From assembly GCA_036723975.1 (NCBI GenBank), contig DAIMGJ010000002.1, positions 62,001 through 126,000 on the forward strand: a DNA stretch of 64,000 nt. The letters run 5' to 3'. The notes under the pieces are model-generated. The model saw nothing but the letters and a program-made list of their open reading frames with translations. It was not told where the DNA came from and did no database searches. Positions 30,503 to 40,453 of the stretch are shown one piece after another (the first letter of the stretch is position 1; each line of letters begins with the position of its first letter). This DNA comes from JAILEN01 sp036723975. GTDB taxonomy: Bacteria; Bacillota; Clostridia; Lachnospirales; Lachnospiraceae. A program made the translations under genes and the position numbers.

Positions 30503-31399
30503 TCAGGACAATGTTTCTTCCGTCCGCTCAATTGACGTCTTTAAATCTACCACTTGGTATTCAAAATCACACTGGCTCATGCTTTGGTCATAACTCATAT
30601 TTCCAAAAGCTTTGTTTGCCAGTCCACCTATCTTACCTGGCATTTTGCTCGCCAACCATACGCCCCAGTTAAACATCTTAGATACAAGAATCTTATGTCC
30701 AGACACTTCTGCTATCGTACGTACCATGTCTGAAGTTCTACTATACTCAGAATTCTGTGGACAAAAGATGCCTCCCTCGCGTCGAAGCATCACTTGACAT
30801 AAGAATTCACACAAATTCTCAATATATAACATTGATCGTTCGTTATTCACATCCGGAAACGCTGGAAATTTCTTGGCCATTTTAGAAAGTGTTGGATAGT
30901 TTCCCTTGCTTCCTTTTCCGTAAATCATTGGTGGGCGAAGCACAGTAACAGTATATGTATCATCTGCTAACTCTCGTACACCTTTATCCGCCTGCCACTT
31001 AGAATCTCCATAGAAATTAGCCGGTGTCGGTTCCGTCTCGGGTGTTACACGCTTTATACAACCATACGGTGCCGAGTCTCCATATACAATCGCAGAGGAC
31101 ATAAATACAAATTGCTTTACTCCATCCTCTTTTGCCTTCTTGCAAGTCTCTATAGCTAAATCCGTATTTACGGCATAGTACAGTTTCTTTGTCTCATCGC
31201 TGACATTTCCGACGTCAGCATGTGCTATTCCTGCCACATGAAAAACTGTGTCGTACATAGAGAAATCCACCGTCTTCCACGAGCCTTCCTTCATATCGAT
31301 GGTATCAACGGAGAATTCCTCTCCGTAATGCAGTTTTGCATATTCTTCAAAACTTGTACCTATGTAACTATTCGCACCTGTAATTAATACTTTTATCAT
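30503..31399 (-). CDS. NAD-dependent sugar epimerase/reductase (298 aa)
   Basis: An extended SDR with GANSYIGTS at the N-terminus, SSAIVYGD, and FYGDSKWQAD containing the catalytic Tyr-x-x-x-Lys. Short members of this type next to a priming transferase and a UDP-GlcNAc 4,6-dehydratase act as 4-keto reductases, giving UDP-QuiNAc or UDP-D-FucNAc (WbpV-like). The ATG at 31399 is chosen because the glycine motif starts just after it and AGGATG lies upstream; a longer reading would add 28 unlikely residues. It starts 1 nt after the stop of a small membrane protein. Confidence 0.85.
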   Translation of the reverse strand: MIKVLITGANSYIGTSFEEYAKLHYGEEFSVDTIDMKEGSWKTVDFSMYDTVFHVAGIAHADVGNVSDETKKLYYAVNTDLAIETCKKAKEDGVKQFVFMSSAIVYGDSAPYGCIKRVTPETEPTPANFYGDSKWQADKGVRELADDTYTVTVLRPPMIYGKGSKGNYPTLSKMAKKFPAFPDVNNERSMLYIENLCEFLCQVMLRREGGIFCPQNSEYSRTSDMVRTIAEVSGHKILVSKMFNWGVWLASKMPGKIGGLANKAFGNMSYDQSMSQCDFEYQVVDLKTSIERTEETLS

Positions 31400-31400
31400 T

Positions 31401-31628
31401 TTACATCCTATCAATTGAATTATTATTTTTCCACTTCTTTGTTTGGATAACGTATATAACCGTAAACATCCCCGGTATCGCAACCATTGTAATAATCCCG
31501 CCCAACGTTAACGAAATTGCTGCCAATGAAATCATCATAAAAAATGCCATTTTTCTCTTGCTGTATTCTCCCCACAGCATACATGGATAAGTTGCAAGCA
31601 AAATCGACGTAATTATTACAGTCAGCAT
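31401..31628 (-). CDS. Small two-helix membrane protein (75 aa)
   Basis: Two hydrophobic segments (LTVIITSILLATYPCML and FFMMISLAAISLTLGGIITM) with a basic C-terminus. GGGGAAA precedes the ATG. It lies directly behind the broken membrane-protein gene, so it may be that gene's natural partner or its last fragment. Function unknown. Confidence 0.5.
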   Translation of the reverse strand: MLTVIITSILLATYPCMLWGEYSKRKMAFFMMISLAAISLTLGGIITMVAIPGMFTVIYVIQTKKWKNNNSIDRM

Positions 31629-31640
31629 GGCTTTCCCCTG

Positions 31641-32404
31641 TCAAATAACTCCAAATAATCGAAAGGTTATTGAATAATGAGAATACATTCCGAATAGAAA
31701 AAGCACTGATAATATTATCAAAAACATCAATCGATTGTTCTTATCCTCATCTTTCGGAAACAAATACTTTGACAACAAATAGAATGCCGCATATGTCATC
31801 ACCAAAAACACTGCCGTACATACCGTATGTTCAATAATAGAAACATTTAATCCCGTTACAGCAGAAACATAGGCATAAAAAACGTAAATCCCCTTCAAGG
31901 CATAGTGCATATCAACCTTTGATAAGTATTCGCCCCACACAACACCTGTAGCATACAGTTTGTCATCATAAACTGCGGCAGAAGAAATCACCATTTACGC
32001 ATGATCATCTGACATCCATGGTCCTATATCATAAAAAATCGCAAAATAGATTTGAATAACAAGAAGCAAAGAAATGACAATAATTAAGATAATATTCTAT
32101 CTAGATTCTGACCCGTAAATTGCCTTTGTTTTCTCAATCAACTTGCGAAAAGCCATCTGTTTTTTCACGTAGCAACACACCTCCGGCAATTACCCCCAAA
32201 GTCACAGAGTCAATAACAACCTGTATATGCATCGGAATAGACAAAAGAGCCATCACATTCAAATATCGCAAGAATTGTTAAGAATCCGCTTACATACGTA
32301 AAAACTATACCATCCTTAGCAATATCAGTTTCCCACATTTTCCCATATATCAACGGCAAAGCCACAAAAGGTAAAACGCAAAGCACAATAGAACGTATCA
32401 TCAT
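31641..32404 (-). pseudogene. Decayed polytopic membrane protein gene
   Basis: Membrane-helix-rich pieces of one gene are separated by stops: a first piece (SIVLCVLPFVALPLIYGKMW) at 32210-32404, a middle piece containing VISLLLVIQIYFAIFYD, and GPWMSDDHA, then TAA, then MVISSAAVYDDKLYATG in the same frame. The last piece carries three membrane helices. At least two in-frame stops and a frameshift are visible, so it is dead. It resembles large membrane proteins or GT-C-like proteins of surface-sugar loci. Confidence 0.75.
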
Positions 32405-32431
32405 TTGGCTCCAATTATAAACATTTAAATC

Positions 32432-33628
32432 CTATACTTCTTCTCGAAAAGTATCCGGTCGATTTGGATTAAACACCTCATTGCACGTCATCACTGTTAC
32501 CAAATCATCTGTCTCAGAAAGATTGATTATATTATGCGTCCACCCCGGAATCATATGCACGGCTTCAATCTTTTCTCCTGATACCTCAAATTCAACCAGT
32601 TCTCCGGTATTAATATTTCTCTCTTGGATTAATCCGTGGCCGGCAACAACAATAAAGAGTTCCCACTTTGAATTGTGCCAATGCTGACCTTTTGTAACTC
32701 CCGGTTTACTGATATTTATGGATACCTGACCACAATCCGCAGTATGTACCAATTCCGTAAACGAGCCTCGCTCATCTACATTCATTTTCAACGCGTACTT
32801 AAACTTGTCCGTTGGCAAATATGATAAATACAAACTATAGAGCTTCTTCGCGAATGATCCTTCCGGCATCTTTGGCATCAAAAGCGTCGTTGGCTGTGCC
32901 TTAAATTGCTCTAATAAATCCACAATCTCGCCAAGTGTCACTTTATGTGTTACCGGGACACAGCAGTAACGGCCATTCTCATTTAATACGGTTTCTACTC
33001 CTTCAAATTCGCAGTGTTGTTCTTTGCCTTCCAGCAAATCAAACATTCCCTCTACCAAATCATCGATATAAAGAAGTTCCAACTCTGTAGTTGAATCGTT
33101 TACTGTAAATTCTTCATCATTGGCTACTGCCCAACAGAACGTAGAAACTGCAGAATTATACTTTGGCCTAGAATGTCCCATCAGATTTGGAAAACGATAC
33201 ACTGCAACCTTAGCACCGGTTTCTTCCGCGTATGAGAAAAACAATTCTTCACCGGCTTTTTTGCTTCGGCCATATTCGGAATCACCAAATCGTCCGGATA
33301 ATGTGGCTTGAATCGAAGAAGATAACATAATGGTCGCTTTGTTATTATGCTTTTTTAAGCACGCCAACAAATCGGACGCGAACCCAAAATTCCCCTTCAT
33401 GAAGTCTTCCGGATTCTCCGGTCGATTTACTCCGGCAAGGTTAAACACCACATCTGCATTCTTGCAATATGTATCCAACTCTTCCGGCGTGGAATCCATA
33501 TCATATTCATAAATCTCTTTAATTAAAAGAGAAGGACGAGTCTGATTCTTCCCGTCCCTTAAATTCTTTAGATTATTTACCAAGGCGGTTCCTACCATAC
33601 CCTTGGCCCCTGTTACAAGTATATTCAT
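32432..33628 (-). CDS. capF: UDP-L-FucNAc pathway reductase, SDR plus cupin (CapF-like, 398 aa)
   Basis: The N-terminal SDR domain starts MNILVTGAKGMVG and has SEYGRSKKAGEE with the catalytic Tyr-x-x-x-Lys. The C-terminal cupin domain from about residue 280 contains TKGQHWHNSKWE and HMIPGWTHNIIN with metal-ligand His residues. This two-domain layout is specific to CapF/FnlB/WbjC, the second enzyme in UDP-N-acetyl-L-fucosamine synthesis. It is third in the capE-capG-capF set, with short intergenic spaces (14 and 9 nt). Confidence 0.95.
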   Translation of the reverse strand: MNILVTGAKGMVGTALVNNLKNLRDGKNQTRPSLLIKEIYEYDMDSTPEELDTYCKNADVVFNLAGVNRPENPEDFMKGNFGFASDLLACLKKHNNKATIMLSSSIQATLSGRFGDSEYGRSKKAGEELFFSYAEETGAKVAVYRFPNLMGHSRPKYNSAVSTFCWAVANDEEFTVNDSTTELELLYIDDLVEGMFDLLEGKEQHCEFEGVETVLNENGRYCCVPVTHKVTLGEIVDLLEQFKAQPTTLLMPKMPEGSFAKKLYSLYLSYLPTDKFKYALKMNVDERGSFTELVHTADCGQVSINISKPGVTKGQHWHNSKWELFIVVAGHGLIQERNINTGELVEFEVSGEKIEAVHMIPGWTHNIINLSETDDLVTVMTCNEVFNPNRPDTFREEV

Positions 33629-33642
33629 GTTAGAACCCTATC

Positions 33643-34815
33643 CTAGATATCTTTTCTCCACACCATCTTGTTTACTACACCAACGTAAGACTGAATAATC
33701 TTAACCACCTTATCGGATACGTTGATATCTGTATAATCTGGAACTGGAATAGCTCCGCCGTTCTTTTCTTCTCGAACCATCTCAACTGCTGTATCTACAG
33801 CCTGCAATAATCCCTTGGTGTCAATGCCAGATAAAATAAAGCATGCCTTATCCAGTGCCTCTGGGCGTTCCGTAGAGGTACGAATACAAACTGCAGGAAT
33901 CGGATGTCCAACAGATGTGAAAAAGCTGCTCTCTTCCGGCAATGTACCACTATCACTTACAACTGCAAAAGCATTCATCTGAAGGCAATTATAATCATGA
34001 AATCCCAGTGGTTCATGCTGAATCACTCGCTTATCCAACTGGAATCCGGATGCCTCCAATCTCTTTCTTGAACGTGGATGGCATGAATATAAGATTGGCA
34101 TATCATACTTCTCAGCCATCTGATTAATTGCCGTAAAGAGACTTGTAAAGTTCTCTTCAGTATCAATATTCTCTTCGCGATGCGCAGACAAAAGAATATA
34201 TTTTCCTTTTTCCAATCCAAGACGACTATGTACATCAGAGGCTTTAATGGCATCCAGGTTCTCAGTTAACACTTCCGCCATAGGTGAACCGGTTACATAA
34301 GTTCTTTCTTTCGGCAATCCACAGTCTGCCAAGTAGCGGCGTGCATGCTCAGAATATGCCAAGTTTACATCAGAAATAATATCTACAATACGACGGTTGG
34401 TCTCCTCCGGGAGGCACTCATCTTTGCATCTATTACCAGCTTCCATGTGAAAAATCGGTATATGAAGACGCTTCGCACCAATCACTGACAAGCAAGAATT
34501 AGTGTCACCTAATACCAATACGGCTTCCGGCTGCAACTCAACCATTGCTTTGTAACTAGATGCGATGATGTTGCCCATAGTCTCGCCAAGATCATTACCT
34601 ACTGCATCCAGATACAATTCCGGATCATCCAATCCCAAATCCTTGAAAAATACACCATTCAAGTTATAGTCATAATTCTGGCCGGTGTGTACCAAAATGG
34701 TATCAAAATACTTACGACATTTCTTGATTACCGCAGCAAGGCGAATGATTTCCGGTCGTGTACCCACGATAATCATTAATTTCAGTTTTCCATTATTCTT
34801 CCAATTTGCACTCAT
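33643..34815 (-). CDS. capG: UDP-N-acetylglucosamine 2-epimerase-like enzyme (CapG/FnlC type, 390 aa)
   Basis: A WecB-fold epimerase: IIVGTRPEIIRLAAVI, HTGQNYD, VLVLGDTNSCL, HMEAGNRCKDECLPEETNRR, LLSAHREENID and VVSDSGTLPEESSF. Placed between CapE- and CapF-like genes it should catalyse the last 2-epimerisation to UDP-L-FucNAc. Full length. Confidence 0.95.
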   Translation of the reverse strand: MSANWKNNGKLKLMIIVGTRPEIIRLAAVIKKCRKYFDTILVHTGQNYDYNLNGVFFKDLGLDDPELYLDAVGNDLGETMGNIIASSYKAMVELQPEAVLVLGDTNSCLSVIGAKRLHIPIFHMEAGNRCKDECLPEETNRRIVDIISDVNLAYSEHARRYLADCGLPKERTYVTGSPMAEVLTENLDAIKASDVHSRLGLEKGKYILLSAHREENIDTEENFTSLFTAINQMAEKYDMPILYSCHPRSRKRLEASGFQLDKRVIQHEPLGFHDYNCLQMNAFAVVSDSGTLPEESSFFTSVGHPIPAVCIRTSTERPEALDKACFILSGIDTKGLLQAVDTAVEMVREEKNGGAIPVPDYTDINVSDKVVKIIQSYVGVVNKMVWRKDI

Positions 34816-34824
34816 ATTCTATCC

Positions 34825-35889
34825 TTATGCTTCTACCGCGTGCGGACGTCCTTCCAACTCTTCCTTAACGTAGTCTGTCTCCATAATCTTCTTAACAACA
34901 CCATCGACGTCAAGAAGATTGGTGTTATGGCTAGTGTATGCCTCATCGCTCTCAGTTAAGACATCACCATCCACATAAAACTTATCATAGTTCAAAGAGC
35001 GGCCATCCGGGGCAATACGGAAATAGTGTCCCATATCTGTTGCACGTAAGCGTTCCTCACGGGTCATTAAGGTCTCATACAACTTCTCACCATGTCTGGT
35101 TCCGATAATCTTCTTCTCCGTCTGTCCAAAGACCTTCATGACACCATCCGCCAAATCTCCAATGGTAGACGCATCTGCCTTCTGGATAAAAAGATCACCC
35201 GGTTCCGCATGCTCAAATGCAAAAGCTACTAAATCCACCGCTTCATCAAGATTCATCAGAAATCGTGTCATGTTTGGATCTGTGATTGTAATTGGATGAT
35301 GGTTCTTAATCTGATCAATAAACAGCGGGATAACAGAGCCACGCGAACACATAACATTGCCATAACGGGTACAAGATAAAACGGTACCACCACGCTCAAA
35401 TGCCTTCTGTGCACGAGCCGCAACAATCTTTTCTGCAACAGCCTTCGTCATCCCCATTGAATTAATCGGATAAGCAGCCTTATCTGTAGACAAGAACACC
35501 ACACGTTCGACCTGGTTCTCTACAGCAGCTGTAATTACATTATCTGTTCCAATAATGTTCGTCTTTACCGCTTCCATCGGAAAGAATTCGCAACTTGGAA
35601 CCTCTTTCAATGCGGCAGCATGAAATACATAATTGGCACCATACATTACATCGCGAACAGATTCGATGTTACGCACATCGCCTACATAAAACTGTACTTT
35701 ATGTGCATATTCTGAATAGCGCGCCTGCAAAATATGACGCATCATATCCTGTTTTTTCTCGTCGCGAGAGATGATACGTATTTCACCAATTTCTGATGAA
35801 AGGAAATGTTTTAATACAGTAGAACCAAAAGAACCTGTTCCGCCGGTAATAACAAGTGTTTTATCCTTAAATGCTTTTGAGATTTCCAT
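34825..35889 (-). CDS. capE: UDP-GlcNAc 4,6-dehydratase/5-epimerase (CapE/FnlA type, 354 aa)
   Basis: Rossmann GGTGSFGSTVL at the N-terminus, FLSTDKAAYPINSMGMTKA as the catalytic region (CapE-like, with Met/Lys rather than Tyr-xxx-Lys), and TRFLMNLDEAVDLV. It starts the UDP-L-FucNAc route. First of the three-gene set; the product sugar fits the WbuB-like transferase at 58.0-59.3 kb. Confidence 0.95.
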   Translation of the reverse strand: MEISKAFKDKTLVITGGTGSFGSTVLKHFLSSEIGEIRIISRDEKKQDMMRHILQARYSEYAHKVQFYVGDVRNIESVRDVMYGANYVFHAAALKEVPSCEFFPMEAVKTNIIGTDNVITAAVENQVERVVFLSTDKAAYPINSMGMTKAVAEKIVAARAQKAFERGGTVLSCTRYGNVMCSRGSVIPLFIDQIKNHHPITITDPNMTRFLMNLDEAVDLVAFAFEHAEPGDLFIQKADASTIGDLADGVMKVFGQTEKKIIGTRHGEKLYETLMTREERLRATDMGHYFRIAPDGRSLNYDKFYVDGDVLTESDEAYTSHNTNLLDVDGVVKKIMETDYVKEELEGRPHAVEA

Positions 35890-35952
35890 AATTACTCCTA
35901 ATTAACCTATTCATATAAACACACAGAGCAAAGCGTTATATCTTCACGCTGA

Positions 35953-37047
35953 CTAGTGTTTATAATATTCCTTATACCATTTACAAAACAACCCTAAGCC
36001 TGTTCTAATATCGATTTCAGGTTTAAAACCATAATCTTCTTCTAAGCCTCGACTATCTGCATATGTCACTGGTACGTCCCCTGGCTGCATACCTACAAGT
36101 TCTCTATGCATATTAAAGTTATAATCCGATGGCAGGATACCAGTTTTTACTAGTTCTTCTTGTAAAACCTCTACAAATGTCAAAAGGTTTTCCGGCTTTC
36201 CTCCACCTATATTATATAATGCATAGGGGGGTATTGGAAGTCCATCCTCTCCTACCCTCTTCAAAGGGGCCCCACTCATAACACGAATTATTCCTTCTAC
36301 AATATCATCAATATATGTAAAGTCACGCATCATATGACCGTGATTGAATATTTTAATTGTCTCTCCACGTTTTAATTGCTCTGTTGCAGAATAATAAAAC
36401 ATATCCGGCCTTCCTGCTGGTCCATACACTGTAAAAAAACGTAATCCTGTGGAGGGAATATTATATAGTTTTGAATAAGCATGTGCAATCAGTTCATTTG
36501 ACTTTTTTGTTGCAGCATAGAGGCTCACTGGATTATCCACCTTATCTTCAATGCTAAAAGGAACTTTAGTATTTCCTCCATATACAGAAGATGAAGATGC
36601 ATATACAAAATGCTCAACGCCTCTTTTCCCATCATCATATGAATGTCGACACGCTTCGATAAGATTATAAAAACCTATGATATTTGATTCAATATAGATA
36701 TCTGGGTGATCAATACTATATCTCACTCCTGCTTGTGCCGCCAAATTTACAACTAAATCAAATTCATATTCATTGAAAAGATTATCCAGCAATTTTCTAT
36801 CAGAAATAGAGCCTCGAAGAAAAGAAAAGTCACATAAAGCATCCTTTGCTTTTTCTTTTACAATTCTAATACGATATTCCTTTAAACTTGGATCATAGTA
36901 ATCATTCATATTGTCAATTCCTACTATGATTCCACCATCCATCACCTCTAATAAACGAGTAACCAGATTTGATCCTATAAAGCCAGCTACGCCTGTTACT
37001 AAAACCGTCTTTTCTGACAAATCAATCTTTTTCTTTTCTTGTGCCAT
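35953..37047 (-). CDS. UDP-glucuronate 4-epimerase-like enzyme (364 aa)
   Basis: SDR with TGVAGFIGSNLV, DNMNDYYDPSLKEYR (the segment typical of UDP-GlcA epimerases), YASSSSVYGG, SLYAATKKSNE and RFFTVYGPAGRPDM. It converts UDP-GlcA to UDP-GalA and directly follows the UDP-glucose dehydrogenase gene after 2 nt, a natural pair. Full length. Confidence 0.92.
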   Translation of the reverse strand: MAQEKKKIDLSEKTVLVTGVAGFIGSNLVTRLLEVMDGGIIVGIDNMNDYYDPSLKEYRIRIVKEKAKDALCDFSFLRGSISDRKLLDNLFNEYEFDLVVNLAAQAGVRYSIDHPDIYIESNIIGFYNLIEACRHSYDDGKRGVEHFVYASSSSVYGGNTKVPFSIEDKVDNPVSLYAATKKSNELIAHAYSKLYNIPSTGLRFFTVYGPAGRPDMFYYSATEQLKRGETIKIFNHGHMMRDFTYIDDIVEGIIRVMSGAPLKRVGEDGLPIPPYALYNIGGGKPENLLTFVEVLQEELVKTGILPSDYNFNMHRELVGMQPGDVPVTYADSRGLEEDYGFKPEIDIRTGLGLFCKWYKEYYKH

Positions 37048-37049
37048 AT

Positions 37050-38327
37050 CTAGTCTCTCCTAAATATATCTCTAGTATATACCTTCGATTCAACATCATC
37101 TAATAATGCATCGTACCGATTTGCAATGATTGCATTACTTTCCCGTTTAAACTCATCTATATCATTTACAACAAGGCTTCCAAAGAATGTTGAACCATTT
37201 TCCAAAGTCGGTTCATACACTATTACATTTGCCCCTTTTGCCTTGATTCGTTTCATCACTCCCTGAATACTACTTTGTCGAAAATTGTCTGAATTGCTCT
37301 TCATAGTTAATCTAAATACGCCGATAGTAATCTCTTTCGAGTGTTCTTCCTTTTGCAACGTATACTCCTCACTGTTTTCATATAAGCCAGCCAGTTCAAG
37401 CACCCTATCTGCAATAAAATCTTTTCTTGTACGATTAGACTCTACAATTGCTTTCACCAATTCCTCTGGAACGTCTTGATAATTTGCTAATAATTGTTTT
37501 GAATCTTTAGGAAGACAATACCCCCCATAACCAAATGATGGATTATTGTAAAAATCACCTATTCGTGGATCAAGGCAAACACCTGAAATAACCTCTGCCG
37601 TATTTAAACCTTTCATCTCACAATATGTATCTAATTCATTAAAATATGCTACTCTAAGGGCAAGATATGTGTTCGAAAACAGTTTTACTGATTCAGCTTC
37701 TGTTGTTCCCATATATAATATATCAACTGGATCTTTTTCTGCACCTTCTGCTAATAAGCTAGCAAAAGTAGCTGCTTCTCTTTGCATCGTCTTATCACAC
37801 CCAACAATAATACGACTAGGGTACAAATTATCATACAACGCTTTAGATTCTCTCAAGAACTCTGGACTAAAAATAATGTTTTCCATAGAAAACATTTCCT
37901 TTACATATTTTGTGTATCCCACTGGAACAGTTGATTTTATTACAATCACTGGTTTTTTGTCCTTATTACATGTAACCTCCGTAATGATTTGCAATACATT
38001 TTCAATAGCAGTGCAGTCAAAAAAATTTTTACGTGTATCATAATTAGTAGGTGCAGCAATAACAATGAAATCTGCATCCGCATAAGCGATCGGCGCATCA
38101 AGTGTTGCTTTTAAATCTAGGCCACGACTATCATGCTCGCCTAGGTACTTCTCAATATACTCGTCCTGGATAGGTGAAATCCATCCATTAATCATATCTA
38201 TTTTCTCTTGAACTATATCTACAGCTGTAACTTTATTATGTTGCGAAAGCAAAACAGCTAAAGATAATCCAACATATCCAGTGCCTGCAATAGCTACTTT
38301 ATACTTTTCTCCATTTTCCTTCTTCAT
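37050..38327 (-). CDS. ugd: UDP-glucose 6-dehydrogenase (425 aa)
   Basis: GTGYVGLSLAVLLSQHN at the N-terminus binds NAD. IVIKSTVPVGYT and FSPEFLRESKA are typical, and the catalytic Cys is in GGYCLPKDSKQL. A C-terminal UDP-binding domain includes FRLTMKSNSDNFRQSS. It supplies UDP-GlcA for the adjoining 4-epimerase. UDP-ManNAc dehydrogenase is less likely given length and neighbour. Confidence 0.93.
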   Translation of the reverse strand: MKKENGEKYKVAIAGTGYVGLSLAVLLSQHNKVTAVDIVQEKIDMINGWISPIQDEYIEKYLGEHDSRGLDLKATLDAPIAYADADFIVIAAPTNYDTRKNFFDCTAIENVLQIITEVTCNKDKKPVIVIKSTVPVGYTKYVKEMFSMENIIFSPEFLRESKALYDNLYPSRIIVGCDKTMQREAATFASLLAEGAEKDPVDILYMGTTEAESVKLFSNTYLALRVAYFNELDTYCEMKGLNTAEVISGVCLDPRIGDFYNNPSFGYGGYCLPKDSKQLLANYQDVPEELVKAIVESNRTRKDFIADRVLELAGLYENSEEYTLQKEEHSKEITIGVFRLTMKSNSDNFRQSSIQGVMKRIKAKGANVIVYEPTLENGSTFFGSLVVNDIDEFKRESNAIIANRYDALLDDVESKVYTRDIFRRD

Positions 38328-38396
38328 ATTACACCTTCTCTATTGTGTACAATTATAACCCACTCTTGTAATAAAAAAAACACCGTATTCATAACA

Positions 38397-39830
38397 TTAT
38401 CCTTTGTTCTTTATTCCAGAAAAAAAAGATACTAGAATCCACAGCCTTTTTGATAGAAGCAAGTAAAGGCCATAAGCACCACTTAACAAACACACTTTTA
38501 TAAATAATTCTACTATCAATACATTGCTTATTACAGGAATAAATGATGTAACACTTATACCAATAATAATAAAAATAAACTCCCCTACAAAGTTGCGCAG
38601 AAAATCGAGGTAGCTCTTTCCCATTACTCGGCATATCAAAATAAAATAGGTTATGAAAAAAATAATATTATACGCAATTCCTATAAACAATGACACTATT
38701 GCTATAGAATTAAATGACATACCTGCAATAATTGCCAGCAATATAAGGGCAAGGTTAATTACTCCACACTCAAATACTTTGTCAGTCCGTTCAATCCCTA
38801 AGAATACAGAGCCCGACACACTAGATAACATCTGTGCCCAAATACATATTGAAAGCATTTGAAAACACTTGACGGCCGGCTTCCATTGCATACCAAAAAA
38901 CAAAAGAATTATTTCTTCTGAGCATGAGTAGCATATTACTGTTACTAAAGCTCCAATTATTGATAAAACCGTCAGAATACGAACTAATTGCTTCATCAAA
39001 TGATTATTATCATTCTTATAATCTCGCAAAAAAGGATGAAGCACTCCTGTGATAACACTTGTAAAAATCATGTTTGGATACAAATTCAAGGAGTAAGCTT
39101 TACTATAATACCCCAGCTTTATGTCTCCCATCTTAGATCCAATAATAAGGCTGTCTACATTTCTCGTAAAATAGTTTAATACACTAAACAGAAATTGAAA
39201 TAACGAATATCCTCCCATAAGTATAGCAACTTGTTTAAAAGAAAAATGGCTAACTCTAATTGGCGAAGAAGCATAATTCCAGACAAATATAAATAAAGCG
39301 CTAATGACATTTTGCATAACTAAAGCATAAACGCCCCACCCCAGGAAAGACAATAAAACCGCAACTATGCCCGGAACAATTGTGCTCAACACGCTTCTTA
39401 CAGCTATCAAATCAAACCTCTTATCCCTAACAAGAATTGCATTGGGCACTATATTGCATGCATAAAAAAAAGCTGCCACCGACAAGAATGGGATAATCCT
39501 ATAATAAATACTATTATGATAAATAGCTGATATCGGAAATGCTAAAAGCAACATTATCCCCAGAAGAATTACACCTGTAAAAATGGAAAAACCAAACAAC
39601 TCCTGCTGCCGTTTTTCCTCCATGTCTGGATGTTGTATTATTGCAACTCCTAATCCCATATCTGCAAACAAATACAAAAAGTTTTGAACAACTAAAACAA
39701 TTTGTATAACGCCAAACGCCTTGGGCACTATCAGTCTAGAAAGAATCATCGATAAGACAATTTGAACAACCATAGTTGTATATTTTGAAATAGCATTATA
39801 TATAGTTGCTTGTTTTATCGTCATACTCAA
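38397..39830 (-). CDS. wzx: Repeat-unit flippase (Wzx, 477 aa)
   Basis: About 12-14 hydrophobic helices over the full length, with the MVF/PST start KQATIYNAISKYTTMVVQIV and the family-typical LFADMGLGVAIIQ. It moves undecaprenyl-linked repeat units across the membrane. It lies between the sugar-nucleotide genes of the dideoxyhexose and glucuronate routes. Intact. Confidence 0.93.
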   Translation of the reverse strand: MSMTIKQATIYNAISKYTTMVVQIVLSMILSRLIVPKAFGVIQIVLVVQNFLYLFADMGLGVAIIQHPDMEEKRQQELFGFSIFTGVILLGIMLLLAFPISAIYHNSIYYRIIPFLSVAAFFYACNIVPNAILVRDKRFDLIAVRSVLSTIVPGIVAVLLSFLGWGVYALVMQNVISALFIFVWNYASSPIRVSHFSFKQVAILMGGYSLFQFLFSVLNYFTRNVDSLIIGSKMGDIKLGYYSKAYSLNLYPNMIFTSVITGVLHPFLRDYKNDNNHLMKQLVRILTVLSIIGALVTVICYSCSEEIILLFFGMQWKPAVKCFQMLSICIWAQMLSSVSGSVFLGIERTDKVFECGVINLALILLAIIAGMSFNSIAIVSLFIGIAYNIIFFITYFILICRVMGKSYLDFLRNFVGEFIFIIIGISVTSFIPVISNVLIVELFIKVCLLSGAYGLYLLLSKRLWILVSFFSGIKNKG

Positions 39831-39889
39831 AAACTATGGTACAAACCATAAACTCCTTTCCGCTTGCCACACCACTATCTTCCCTATTT

Positions 39890-40453
39890 TTAAAGTGCCA
39901 TAGGATTTTTCTCATACTCTAAAAAGCTCTCTAGCCGCAAATCTTTATCTGAGTGTATAGCCTCTTTTTCAGAAACAGGCCACTGAATGGCAAACTCAGG
40001 ATCATCAAATCGAATGCCCGCATCTGTAGAAGCATCATATGCACCATCACACTGATAGAGCATTATTGTTTGATCCTCTAATGAAGCAAAGCCATGCGCA
40101 AATCCTCTTGGAACAAATAATGCGCAATGATTATCTGCGCTTAATTCAACAGAAACCCACTTCTTATACGTCTTACTCTCTGGCCGCAAATCAACAATAA
40201 CATCCATGACCTTTCCACGTAACACGCAAACGAGTTTAGCTTGGGGATTATGTTTTTGAAAGTGAAGCCCACGTATTACATTCTTTGCTGACACAGAAGC
40301 AAACGTTTCATTTAACTGAAAATCGATACCACCATCATGGTAGATATCTTTTTCAAAACATTTCGTAAATCCTCCTCGGTTATCTCCAACCGAATAATTA
40401 CTAATTAAAAAAGCTCCTTCTAGTTCCAATTCTTCAAATTCAAATCCAGCCAT
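39890..40453 (-). CDS. RfbC-like nucleotide-sugar 3,5- or 5-epimerase (187 aa)
   Basis: Cupin-fold epimerase with the catalytic His in IRGLHFQK, VVDLR-like IVDLRPESKTYKKW, LFVPRGFAHGFASLED and IRFDDPEFAIQWP. The gene shares one base (TAATG) with the upstream reductase gene and follows rfbF and rfbH. In CDP-ascarylose synthesis an RfbC-like enzyme epimerises CDP-3,6-dideoxy-4-hexulose, so the substrate is more likely CDP-linked than dTDP-rhamnose; no RmlA/B/D is present. Confidence 0.85.
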   Translation of the reverse strand: MAGFEFEELELEGAFLISNYSVGDNRGGFTKCFEKDIYHDGGIDFQLNETFASVSAKNVIRGLHFQKHNPQAKLVCVLRGKVMDVIVDLRPESKTYKKWVSVELSADNHCALFVPRGFAHGFASLEDQTIMLYQCDGAYDASTDAGIRFDDPEFAIQWPVSEKEAIHSDKDLRLESFLEYEKNPMAL

